Source: Streptomyces calvus
GTDB lineage: Bacteria; Actinomycetota; Actinomycetes; Streptomycetales; Streptomycetaceae
Length of the DNA: 64,000 bases
Direction of reading: 5' to 3'
Assembly (NCBI RefSeq): GCF_006782915.1
Contig: NZ_VCNP01000054.1
Coordinates: 186,001-250,000 of the forward strand
Shown: in pieces, positions 50,422-58,580 of the stretch
Layout of the letters: each line of letters opens with the position of its first letter
Numbering within the stretch: the first letter of the stretch is position 1
Made by a program: the position numbers and the translations under genes
Notes under the pieces: model-generated
Databases searched by the model: none
Seen by the model: only the letters and a program-made list of their open reading frames with translations
What the model was told of the DNA's origin: nothing

Positions 50422-51948
50422 CTACCGCGTCACCGCGTCCAGCGCGTCGGCCGTGCCCCAGCCGTAGAAGCCGTTGCGGTTCTTCGGGCCCTCGCACACC
50501 GCGTCGACCTTGCCGTCGCCGTCGATGTCGTACGGGTCCGTGCACGCGGTGGCGTCGGCCTGCGCGTACAGCAGCGCCTTCACCAGCGCCGGCGAGGCGT
50601 GCGGGTGCGTCGACCTGATGAGCGCGGCGACGCCCGCGACGTGCGGCGACGCCATCGACGTGCCCGCCATGTAACCCCACTTGCCGCCGGGCAGCGTGCC
50701 CAGGATCAGGCCGCTGGTGGCGGGAGGCTCCGGCTTCTGGTAGGCCGTCGAGTCGCCGCCGGGCGCGGCGATGTCGACGACACCGCGGCCGTAGTTGGAG
50801 AACGACGACTTCAGGCCCTTGGCGCCGGTCGCCGCGACCGTCACGACACCCGGCAGCTGGGTCGGGATGTCGTAGCACTCGTCCGGGTCGATCACCCGCT
50901 CCGAGGGCGTGGAGTCGTTGGGGGAGACCGGGTCGGTGATCTCGTCGGCCGCGAAGTCGTAGTTCTCGTTGCCGGCCGCGGCCACGTTGACCGCGCCCTT
51001 GCGCTCGGCGTACGTCGACGCCCGGGTGACGGCCTCGACGAGCGCCTTCTGGTCCGGGTCGTTCTTGCAGTTGAAGTACCAGGGGTCGGTGTAATAGCTG
51101 TTGTTGGTCACGTCGACCCCGTGCTCGGCCGCCCACATGAAGCCGCACACCACGGCCTCGGTGTAGAAGAAGCCGTCCGGGTTGGACACCTTGATGCCGG
51201 ACACCTTCACGCCGGGCGCGACACCGGTCATGCCGACACCGTTCTTGGCGGCGGCGATCTCACCGGCGACATGCGTGCCGTGCGGGCTCTCGGACGCGCT
51301 CGGCCGCCAGGCGCCGTCGCTGGTGTCCGGCTTGCCCGACACGCAGTTGACCGACGCGGCCCGGTCGAAGTTGGGGGCGATGTCGGGGTGGGTGTCGTCG
51401 ACGCCGGTGTCGATGACGGCGACGGTCACCTCCGCACTGCCCAGCGACTTCTCGTGCGCCTTGTCCGCCTTGATGGCGGGCAGGTCCCACTGCAGGCCCT
51501 GGAGCGGGTCCTGTCCCTCGGCCGCCTCCGCGCCGGCGACCTCGCTCGCGCTGAGCACCTTCGGCGTTCCCATGTCGGTGGTGGCCGCCGACGGCAGCGG
51601 CGCGGTGCGGGTGGCACCGGCCGACTCCACCCCGCGCACCGCGCGGACCGTCTTCGCGAAGTCCGGGTTCGACGAGTGGACGACGATGACGCCGATCCGG
51701 TCGTACGACGTCACGATCGTGCCGCCGGCCTCGCCGATCGCCTTCTTCACGTGCGCGGGCGCGCCGTGCCCGCCGCGGACGTTGACCACGTAGCTGAGCG
51801 GGGTCCCGTCGGCGGTGGCCGCGGCCGGCTGCTCGGCGGCCGGCGCCGCGGTGGCCGCGGTGTTCGGGAGGAACGCCAGCGCCGTCGCCACGGCCATTCC
51901 GGCGGGGACGACGAGCGCGCGGCGGTGGCGCGGGTGAGACGCTGTCAT
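50422..51948 (-). CDS. Secreted subtilisin-like serine protease (S8), copy 1
   Basis: This secreted protease of 508 residues has a signal peptide (1 to about 35, with RHRR, a hydrophobic core and ATAAPA cleavage region), an inhibitor-I9-like propeptide (about 48-140) and a catalytic domain with D180 (VAVIDTGVDD), H223 (SPHGTHVAGE), oxyanion N327 (AAAGNE) and S431 (GTSMASPHVAG). Near the end DIDGDGKVDAVCEG resembles a calcium-binding EF-like loop. Four or more cysteines suggest disulfides. It is a paralogue of the next gene upstream, 61 bases away. Confidence 0.95.
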   Translation of the reverse strand: MTASHPRHRRALVVPAGMAVATALAFLPNTAATAAPAAEQPAAATADGTPLSYVVNVRGGHGAPAHVKKAIGEAGGTIVTSYDRIGVIVVHSSNPDFAKTVRAVRGVESAGATRTAPLPSAATTDMGTPKVLSASEVAGAEAAEGQDPLQGLQWDLPAIKADKAHEKSLGSAEVTVAVIDTGVDDTHPDIAPNFDRAASVNCVSGKPDTSDGAWRPSASESPHGTHVAGEIAAAKNGVGMTGVAPGVKVSGIKVSNPDGFFYTEAVVCGFMWAAEHGVDVTNNSYYTDPWYFNCKNDPDQKALVEAVTRASTYAERKGAVNVAAAGNENYDFAADEITDPVSPNDSTPSERVIDPDECYDIPTQLPGVVTVAATGAKGLKSSFSNYGRGVVDIAAPGGDSTAYQKPEPPATSGLILGTLPGGKWGYMAGTSMASPHVAGVAALIRSTHPHASPALVKALLYAQADATACTDPYDIDGDGKVDAVCEGPKNRNGFYGWGTADALDAVTR

Positions 51949-52009
51949 GGAGTCTCCAGTTCGTTCACGGTTGCGGGCGTACGGGAGGGTGTGTGCGGGG
52001 CCGCGGGGC

Positions 52010-53542
52010 TCACTTGACGGCGCGCAGCGCGTCGACGATGCCGTGGCCGTAGAAGCCGTTGACGCGGCTGCCGCCCTCGCACGTGGCGTCCTGCACGCCG
52101 TCGCCGTCCTGGTCGTAGGACTCCGGGCAGCCCGGGTTGTTCGCCTGTGCCTTCAGCAGCGCCTGCAGCTGGGCCGGGGTGGCCCACGGGTGCCGGGACT
52201 TCAGCAGCGCGGCGACACCGGCGGCGTGCGGCGAGGCCATCGAGGTGCCCTGGAGGAAGGCGTACTGCCCGTTCGGCATGGTGGACAGGATGCGTCCGTC
52301 CTTCGACGGCGTGTCCGGCAGCTGGTAGCGGCGGTCGCCGCCCGGCGCGGCGACGTCCACGACGCGGTGGCCGTAGGTGGAGTAGTACGACTTGAGGTTC
52401 TGCACGCCCGTCGCGCTGACCGTGACCACACCCGGCAGCTGGGTCGGCACGTCGAAGCACTCGTGCGGGTCGATGGTGCGCGTCACCGGCGTGGAGTCGT
52501 CGGGGCTGGAGTCGTCGACGATGGCGTCGGAGTCCAGGTCGTGGTTGGAGTTGCCGGCCGAGGCGAGGTGCAGGGTGCCCTTCTTCTGGGCGTACAGCTG
52601 GGCCCGGTTGACCGCGTCCACGATCGCCTTCTGGTCCGGGTCGTCCATGCAGTTGTACAGCCACGGGTCGACGTAGTAGCTGTTGTTCGTGATCTCCACG
52701 CCGTGGTCGGCGGCGAACACGAAGGCGCAGACGACGTTCTCCGGGTAGAAGAGGCCGTTGTCCGGGTCGCTGACCTTGATGCCGGCCACCTTGACGCCGG
52801 GCGCGACACCGGCGACACCGACGCCGTTGCGGGCCGCGGCGATCTCACCGGCCACATGGGTGCCGTGGTAGTCGTCGGCGGTGTACGGCCGCCAGGCGCC
52901 CTCGCTGGTGTCCGCCTTGCCGCCGACGCAGTTGGCGGACTGGGCGGCGGAGAAGTTCGGGGCGAGGTCCGGGTGGGTGTCGTCGACGCCGGTGTCGATG
53001 ACGGCGACGGTCACCTTGTCGCTGCCCGGGTTGATCTTCGCGGCCTCGTCGGCGCCGATGGCGCGCAGGTCCCACTGGTCGGCCTCGAGCGGCTCGCTGC
53101 CGGGCGTCCCGGCGGAGGCGGCCTTCGTGCGGGCGGCCTCGGCGGCCGTCACGTAGTCGGCGGCGCCCACGTCGGTGGTGCCGGCGGCGGTCAGCGGCGC
53201 GGCGCGGGTGGCACCGGCGGACTGCACACCGCGCGCCTCGCGGATCTCCTTGCCGAAGTCCGGGTTGGCCGAGTGGACGACGATGACGCCGATCCTGTCG
53301 TACGTGACCACGACGGTTCCGCCGGCCGCGGCGACGGCCTTCTTCACCGACGCGATCGTACGGCGGTCGACCTCGGTGTTGACGACGTACGCCAGGGTGG
53401 GCGCGTCCGTCACCTGCTCGGCCGCCGGTGCCGTCCGCGGGGCCGCGGAGGCCGCCGCCGGCAGGAAGCCGAGCGAGGCGGTGAGGGACAGCACGACGGG
53501 TACGGCCAGGGCGAGGCGGCGTCTGGAACGCAGATGAGCCAT
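52010..53542 (-). CDS. Secreted subtilisin-like serine protease (S8), copy 2
   Basis: This 510-residue protein is built like its downstream neighbour: signal peptide (RSRRRLALAVPVVLSLTASL, ending near ASAAPR), propeptide, catalytic D in VAVIDTGVDDTHPD, H in DYHGTHVAGE, N in ASAGNSNH and S in GTSMASPHAAG, and a final DQDGDGVQDATCEG loop. The two share most of the catalytic-domain sequence. The start is ATG 53542, with GGAGACCCC ahead. It is divergent from the DUF485 gene and probably cotranscribed with copy 1. Confidence 0.95.
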   Translation of the reverse strand: MAHLRSRRRLALAVPVVLSLTASLGFLPAAASAAPRTAPAAEQVTDAPTLAYVVNTEVDRRTIASVKKAVAAAGGTVVVTYDRIGVIVVHSANPDFGKEIREARGVQSAGATRAAPLTAAGTTDVGAADYVTAAEAARTKAASAGTPGSEPLEADQWDLRAIGADEAAKINPGSDKVTVAVIDTGVDDTHPDLAPNFSAAQSANCVGGKADTSEGAWRPYTADDYHGTHVAGEIAAARNGVGVAGVAPGVKVAGIKVSDPDNGLFYPENVVCAFVFAADHGVEITNNSYYVDPWLYNCMDDPDQKAIVDAVNRAQLYAQKKGTLHLASAGNSNHDLDSDAIVDDSSPDDSTPVTRTIDPHECFDVPTQLPGVVTVSATGVQNLKSYYSTYGHRVVDVAAPGGDRRYQLPDTPSKDGRILSTMPNGQYAFLQGTSMASPHAAGVAALLKSRHPWATPAQLQALLKAQANNPGCPESYDQDGDGVQDATCEGGSRVNGFYGHGIVDALRAVK

Positions 53543-53810
53543 GGGGTCTCCACATCATCCGGAAACGAAACCGGCCCGAACACAAGGTGGTGGTGCTCGG
53601 GCAGGTACATGACGGGGTGTGCAGGGTGAAGCTATCCCGCGCTCTTCCTGGCCAGCAATGTTTTGCCGGGAACGTCTTCGGAAAACGCCTGGGGAAAAGA
53701 GACGGCGACAGTTGAACCGGTCCTCGCGTGGCGCCGTGCCCTTGGGCAGGAAGCGCGAGGACACTCGCCTTTCGTCCCCGTCAGACCGAACCGCAACGCG
53801 AGGAGACTCC

Positions 53811-54167
53811 GTGGCCGCCGAAGCACCGCCCCCCTCGACAGGACAACACAAACTCCCCACACCGGAGGAGTTCACCGAGGTGCAGGAGAGCGCTGAGTTC
53901 GGTGAACTGCGCCGCTCCTACCGTTCCTTCGCCTTCCCGCTGACCATCGCTTTCATTGCCTGGTACCTGCTGTACGTGCTGCTGTCGAACTACGCGGGCG
54001 GCTTCATGGGCGCCAAGCTGTTCGGCAACATCAACGTCGCCTTCGTCTTCGGTGTCCTGCAGTTCGTCACCACCTTCCTCATCGCCTGGTGGTACTCGCG
54101 GCACGCCGCCGCGAAGCTCGACCCCAAGGCCGAGGCCATCAAGACCCGGATGGAGGGCGGCGCATGA
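53811..54167 (+). CDS. DUF485 membrane protein
   Basis: This 118-residue protein has a polar N-terminus with the DUF485 block FTEVQESAEFGELRRSYRSFAFPLTIAF, two membrane segments (about 44-64 and 80-102) and a basic end. DUF485 proteins are regularly encoded just before acetate/cation symporters and may help or stabilise them. GTG 53811 has GAGGAG upstream. Its stop overlaps the symporter start in ATGA. Confidence 0.92.
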   Translation: MAAEAPPPSTGQHKLPTPEEFTEVQESAEFGELRRSYRSFAFPLTIAFIAWYLLYVLLSNYAGGFMGAKLFGNINVAFVFGVLQFVTTFLIAWWYSRHAAAKLDPKAEAIKTRMEGGA

Positions 54168-55792
54168 GCCCCGCGATCACCCATGTCACCCTCGCCGCGA
54201 ACGAGGCCAGCGAACACCGCGGGCTCATCATCACGCTGTTCGCGCTGTTCGTCCTCGCCACCCTCGGCATCACCGTCTGGGCGGGCCGGCAGACCAAGGA
54301 CGCCGCGGACTTCTACGCGGGCGGGCGCCAGTTCAGCGCCTTCCAGAACGGCCTCGCCGTCTCCGGCGACTACATGTCCGCCGCGTCCTTCCTCGGCATC
54401 GCCGGCGCCATCGCCCTCTTCGGCTACGACGGCTTCCTCTACTCCATCGGCTTCCTGGTCGCCTGGCTGGTCGCCCTGCTCCTGGTGGCCGAGCCGCTCA
54501 GGAACTCCGGCCGCTACACCATGGGCGACGTGCTCGCCTACCGCATGCGCCAGCGCCCGGTGCGCACCGCCGCCGGCACCTCGACCATCGTGGTGTCGAT
54601 CTTCTACCTGCTGGCCCAGATGGCGGGCGCGGGCGTCCTGGTCTCGCTGCTGCTCGGCATCACCTCCGACGCCGGCAAGATCCTCATCGTCGCCCTGGTC
54701 GGCGTCCTGATGATCGTGTACGTCTCCATCGGCGGCATGAAGGGCACCACCTGGGTGCAGATGGTCAAGGCCGTGCTGCTGATCGGCGGCACGATCCTGA
54801 TCACCTTCCTGGTGCTGCTGAAGTTCAACTTCAACATCTCCGACCTGCTCGGCCAGGCCGCCGAGAACAGCGGCAAGGGCGCCGCCTTCCTGGAGCCCGG
54901 TCTCCAGTACGGCGCGAACGGCACCACCAAGCTGGACTTCATCTCCCTCGGCATCGCCCTGGTGCTCGGCACCGCCGGCCTGCCGCACATCCTGATCCGC
55001 TTCTACACGGTGCCCAACGCCAAGGCCGCCCGTAAGTCCGTCAACTGGGCCATCGGCATCATCGGCGGCTTCTACCTGATGACCATCGCGCTCGGCTTCG
55101 GCGCCGCCGCGCTCATCTCCCAGGACGAGATCATCGCGTCCAACCCGTCCGGCAACACGGCGGCCCCGCTGCTGGCGCTGCACCTGGGCGGCGTCGACTC
55201 GGCCTGGGGCGCGATCCTGCTGGCCACCATCTCGGCGGTGGCCTTCGCGACGATCCTCGCCGTGGTCGCCGGCCTCACGCTCGCCTCGTCGTCGTCCTTC
55301 GCGCACGACATCTACGCCAACGTCATCCGCAAGGGGAAGGCCACCGAGAAGGAGGAGATGCGGGCGGCCCGCTGGGCGACCGTCCTCATCGGCATCGTCT
55401 CCATCGCGCTCGGCGCCCTCGCCCGCGACCTGAACGTGGCCGGCCTGGTCGCGCTGGCCTTCGCGGTCGCCGCGTCCGCCAACCTGCCGACGATCCTCTA
55501 CAGCCTGTTCTGGAAGCGGTTCACCACCCAGGGCGCCCTGTGGTCGATCTACGGCGGTCTGATCGTCGCCGTCGGCCTGGTGCTGTTCTCGCCCGTGGTC
55601 TCCGGCGACCCGAAGGCGATGTTCCCGGACGTCGACTTCGCCTGGTTCCCGCTGAAGAACCCCGGCATCATCTCCATCCCGTTCGGCTTCCTGATGGGCT
55701 GGCTGGGCACCGTCCTGTCCAAGGAGGAGCCCGACGCCAAGAAGTTCGCGGAGCTGGAGGTCCGGTCCCTGACGGGCACCGGCGCCCACTGA
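54164..55792 (+). CDS. actP: Cation/acetate symporter (SSS family)
   Basis: This 542-residue membrane protein of the sodium:solute symporter family has about 13 membrane segments. Signature parts include FYAGGRQFSAFQNGLAVSGDYMSAASFLG, YDGFLYSIGFLVAWLV, the ion-site region FATILAVVAGLTLASSSSFAHDIYANVI and GLPHILIRFYTVPN, all close to ActP-type acetate permeases. Acetate, propionate or pyruvate are candidate substrates. It is coupled to the DUF485 gene; a hairpin follows the stop. Confidence 0.93.
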   Translation: MSPAITHVTLAANEASEHRGLIITLFALFVLATLGITVWAGRQTKDAADFYAGGRQFSAFQNGLAVSGDYMSAASFLGIAGAIALFGYDGFLYSIGFLVAWLVALLLVAEPLRNSGRYTMGDVLAYRMRQRPVRTAAGTSTIVVSIFYLLAQMAGAGVLVSLLLGITSDAGKILIVALVGVLMIVYVSIGGMKGTTWVQMVKAVLLIGGTILITFLVLLKFNFNISDLLGQAAENSGKGAAFLEPGLQYGANGTTKLDFISLGIALVLGTAGLPHILIRFYTVPNAKAARKSVNWAIGIIGGFYLMTIALGFGAAALISQDEIIASNPSGNTAAPLLALHLGGVDSAWGAILLATISAVAFATILAVVAGLTLASSSSFAHDIYANVIRKGKATEKEEMRAARWATVLIGIVSIALGALARDLNVAGLVALAFAVAASANLPTILYSLFWKRFTTQGALWSIYGGLIVAVGLVLFSPVVSGDPKAMFPDVDFAWFPLKNPGIISIPFGFLMGWLGTVLSKEEPDAKKFAELEVRSLTGTGAH

Positions 55793-55804
55793 TCCGCACC
55801 GCGC

Positions 55805-55851
55805 ACGGCCGCGCCGCGGGGACCGCCTGTAGGTCCCTACGACGCGGCCGT
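55805..55851 (+). terminator. Hairpin after the symporter gene
   Basis: Outer arms ACGGCCGCG (55805-55813) and CGCGGCCGT (55843-55851) enclose an inner pair GGGACC / GGTCCC, followed by TT. It begins 12 bases after the stop. Confidence 0.65.
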
Positions 55852-55947
55852 TTCCCATCTCGTCGCTTCGGGCCGCTGCGGGTTGTCGGCGGTGTCACGT
55901 AGGCTCGCGGGTACGGACCGTGATCCGCGTCGAGGGAGGGGGCCCAC

Positions 55948-56937
55948 GTGCTCATCGACACCTACGGCCGAGTGGCCACCGACCTGAGGGTCTCGCTGAC
56001 CGACCGGTGCAATCTGCGCTGCACCTACTGCATGCCCGAGGAGGGCCTGCAGTGGCTGGCCAAGCCCGACCTGCTCACCGACGACGAGATCGTCCGCCTC
56101 GTCGACATCGCCGTCACCTCCCTCGGCATCGAGGAGGTCCGCTTCACCGGCGGTGAGCCGCTGCTGCGCCCGGGACTGGTCGGCATCGTCGAGCGGGTGG
56201 CGGCCCTCGAGCCCCGCCCGCAGATGTCCCTCACCACCAACGGCATCGGGCTGAGGCGCGTCGCGCCCGCCCTGAAGGCGGCCGGCCTGGACCGGGTCAA
56301 CGTCTCCCTGGACACGCTCCGCCCGGACGTCTTCAAGACCCTCACCCGCCGCGACCGCCACAGGGACGTCGTCGACGGCCTGTACGCGGCCCGCGAGGCC
56401 GGACTGACCCCGGTGAAGGTGAACTCCGTGCTGATGCCGGGGCTCAACGACGACGAGGCCCCCGACCTGCTCGCCTGGGCCGTGGAGCACGACTACGAGC
56501 TGCGTTTCATCGAGCAGATGCCCCTGGACGCCCAGCACGGCTGGAAGCGCGACGGCATGATCACCGCCGGGGACATCCTCGCCTCCCTGCGCACGCGCTT
56601 CGAGCTGACGCCGGAGGGCGACGGGGCGCGCGGCTCCGCACCGGCCGAGCGCTGGCTGGTCGACGGCGGCCCGCACCGGGTCGGCGTCATCGCCTCCGTC
56701 ACCCGCCCGTTCTGCGCCGCCTGCGACCGCACCCGCCTCACCGCCGACGGACAGGTCCGCACCTGTCTGTTCGCCACCGAGGAGACCGACCTGCGCGCCG
56801 CGCTGCGCTCCGGCGCCCCCGACGAGGAGATCGCCCGCATCTGGAAGCTGGCCATGTGGGGCAAGAAGGCGGGCGCCGGCCTGGACGACCCGTCGTTCGT
56901 CCAGCCGGACCGGCCGATGTCCGCGATCGGCGGCTGA
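55948..56937 (+). CDS. moaA: GTP 3',8-cyclase (molybdopterin synthesis)
   Basis: This radical S-adenosylmethionine enzyme makes 3',8-cyclo-GTP, the first step to molybdopterin. The 329 residues are normal. The N-terminal cluster motif is C21-N-L-R-C25-T-Y-C28, followed by FTGGEPLLR and LTTNG; the C-terminal second cluster uses CAAC and a further Cys in VRTCLF. The protein ends in the conserved Gly-Gly required for activity. GTG 55948 follows GAGGGAGG. No other molybdopterin gene is in the window. Confidence 0.96.
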   Translation: MLIDTYGRVATDLRVSLTDRCNLRCTYCMPEEGLQWLAKPDLLTDDEIVRLVDIAVTSLGIEEVRFTGGEPLLRPGLVGIVERVAALEPRPQMSLTTNGIGLRRVAPALKAAGLDRVNVSLDTLRPDVFKTLTRRDRHRDVVDGLYAAREAGLTPVKVNSVLMPGLNDDEAPDLLAWAVEHDYELRFIEQMPLDAQHGWKRDGMITAGDILASLRTRFELTPEGDGARGSAPAERWLVDGGPHRVGVIASVTRPFCAACDRTRLTADGQVRTCLFATEETDLRAALRSGAPDEEIARIWKLAMWGKKAGAGLDDPSFVQPDRPMSAIGG

Positions 56938-56984
56938 GGGCCCGCCGACGGTTCCCGGCGTCGTTCGCGGGCCGCTCCGCTGCG

Positions 56985-57206
56985 TCAGGCCTCCCGCTGC
57001 TCCCAGTCCGCGAGCAGCACCACGTCCTTGAGGAAACCGCGCACGCCCAGGAACTGCGACAGATGCTCCCGGTGCTCCTCGCAGGCGAGCCAGGTCTTCC
57101 GCCGCTCGGGCGTGTGCAACTTCGGGTTGTTCCAGGCCAGCACCCATACGGCAGCACTACGGCAGCCCTTGGCGGAACAGATCGGTGTCTCGGGATCGGG
57201 GAGCAT
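56985..57206 (-). CDS. Small Cys/His protein, conserved in Streptomyces
   Basis: This 73-residue protein begins MLPDPETPICSAKGCRSAAVWVLAWNNPKLH and has C10, C15, then C42 with H45 and H48 (LACEEHREHL), a pattern able to hold one zinc ion. The rest is helical (LSQFLGVRGFLKDVVLLADWE). From memory, homologues are widespread in actinobacteria, some carrying a doubtful acetone-carboxylase label. It is convergent with moaA. Role unknown. A GTG one codon before the ATG is an alternative start. Confidence 0.82.
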   Translation of the reverse strand: MLPDPETPICSAKGCRSAAVWVLAWNNPKLHTPERRKTWLACEEHREHLSQFLGVRGFLKDVVLLADWEQREA

Positions 57207-57259
57207 CACACCGCCGACCCTAACCCGGCCGACGCCCCTCGAATTCCCCCGGGAAAAGG

Positions 57260-57297
57260 CGACGCCGAGCAGCCACGGGGGGAGCTGCCCGGCGTCG
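57260..57297 (-). terminator. Hairpin between two minus-strand genes
   Basis: CGACGCC and GCAGC on the left pair with GCTGC and GGCGTCG on the right, with a 2-by-2 internal mismatch and a 10-base loop. It lies downstream of the DUF3099 gene and upstream of the small Cys/His gene. Confidence 0.55.
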
Positions 57298-57452
57298 GTC
57301 CGTCGCTCCGACGGGGGATGCGGAGCGCGTACGAAGTATGTCACGGGTCGCCCCGCCCCCGGCACCGGAACAACATGATTGATCTCAGCTTTTCTTCAGC
57401 TTGGCGAGTAAATGCCTTCCGCTTGACGCGGTTTCCCCTCACTGCCTTGTCT

Positions 57453-57851
57453 TCACGATGGTTCCGGCCGTTCGGTTCGTACGCCCGATACGGCTTCTGA
57501 CGCCACATCTTCCGTATCGGATTCCGCGGAACCGTCATTCGTCCGCGGCGGCGTGATCATCGGCCTCATCGGCGTGGTCACGAAGGTCGACGGCAGAGAC
57601 GGCGCGTTCTCCCGCCCGGCGTTGGCGATCACCACCGCGATGTACGGCAGGACCGCGCCGAGCACCAGCGCCACGACCGCGACATGCCGCTCCACGTTCC
57701 ACAGTGTCGCCGCGAGGATGACCGAGATCGTACGGACGATCATCGAGATGACATACCGGCGTTGCCGCCCGCGCACGTCCTCCTGGAGGCCCGCCCGGGC
57801 GCCGGTGATCCGGAACACCTGGGCGTTGCCGCCGCCATGCTGCTTCCGCAT
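57453..57851 (-). CDS. DUF3099 membrane protein
   Basis: This 132-residue protein has the DUF3099 pattern: a basic N-terminal part (VFRITGARAGLQEDVRGRQRRYVISM), two membrane segments (about 38-56 and 60-80) and a disordered acidic tail with Pro, Thr and Glu. The family is confined to actinobacteria and has no known function. The ATG at 57851 is preceded by GGATGGTGG; another ATG-containing start is not better. It is divergent from the GlsB-like gene. Confidence 0.87.
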   Translation of the reverse strand: MRKQHGGGNAQVFRITGARAGLQEDVRGRQRRYVISMIVRTISVILAATLWNVERHVAVVALVLGAVLPYIAVVIANAGRENAPSLPSTFVTTPMRPMITPPRTNDGSAESDTEDVASEAVSGVRTERPEPS

Positions 57852-58084
57852 CGCATTCCACCATCCGCCCGCATCGGACCTTCCCCGTGCCCGGCCCTGC
57901 CGGGGACACGGGCCCGAACACATCCACGGTACGCCGCGCACACCTGGGTCACGAGACCGGGTCGGCCCCGGCTCCGGCCGCACGGCCTGCGCCGTCGCAC
58001 GTACGGCAGGCCCGACATGCGGCGTACCGCCTCTCGGCCGACACTGGCCGTAATGCTCGCTTCACGTCGTAGGAGGAGGCAGTC

Positions 58085-58369
58085 ATGGGCTGGTTGTGGG
58101 CGATCATCGTGGGGTTCGTGCTCGGTCTGATCGCCAAGGCGGTGATCCCCGGAAAGCAGCACAGTCCGCTGTGGCTCACCACCATCTGCGGCATCCTGGG
58201 CGCCATCGCGGGCAACGCCATAGCGCGGGGCTTCGGGGTGGACGAGACCCGCGGTATCGACTGGAGCCGGCACGCCTTCCAGCTGGGTGCGGCGATCGTG
58301 ATCGTCTTCTTCGTGGACATGCTGTACACCGCGATGAAGCGCAAGCGGGCCCAGCGCCACCACGCCTGA
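58085..58369 (+). CDS. GlsB/YeaQ/YmgE-family stress membrane protein
   Basis: This 94-residue protein has three membrane segments (about 2-21, 28-48 and 66-84), with the family pattern GWLWAIIVGFVLGLIAKAVIPG followed by GILGAIAGNAIARGFG. It differs from short YeaQ proteins in an added insert (GVDETRGIDWSRHAF) before the last segment. Members are induced by stress in other bacteria. The ATG has an excellent AGGAGGAGG seven bases upstream. Confidence 0.9.
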   Translation: MGWLWAIIVGFVLGLIAKAVIPGKQHSPLWLTTICGILGAIAGNAIARGFGVDETRGIDWSRHAFQLGAAIVIVFFVDMLYTAMKRKRAQRHHA

Positions 58370-58377
58370 CGCCGACG

Positions 58378-58455
58378 CCGGCCGCGCCGCCCGGCAGCAG
58401 GCGCCTCCCGTCGACACCGGCCGCGCCGTCCGGCAGCAGGCGCGTCCCGTCGGCG
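58378..58455. repeat. Two 39-bp tandem repeats
   Basis: Copies 58378-58416 and 58417-58455 begin with CCGGCCGCGCCG and share CCGGCAGCAGGCGC, with few substitutions. They lie between convergent genes and do not code. Confidence 0.8.
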
Positions 58456-58492
58456 TCGGGCGGCGCCACGGTCCGAACGGCGCACGGCCCGC

Positions 58493-58529
58493 GGTGCGCG
58501 CACGGGGCGGCGCCCCGGGCGCGCGCACC
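58493..58529. terminator. tyrS: Nested hairpin between convergent genes
   Basis: GGTGCGCGC (58493-58501) pairs with GCGCGCACC (58521-58529), and GGGGC pairs with GCCCC inside. It lies about 50 bases after the tyrS stop (minus strand) and 125 after the GlsB-like stop and may stop both transcripts. Confidence 0.7.
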
Positions 58530-58580
58530 GGAAGACCGCTCCGCGCGCCGCAGCACCCGCCCCGTACGAGCCGTGCCGGC

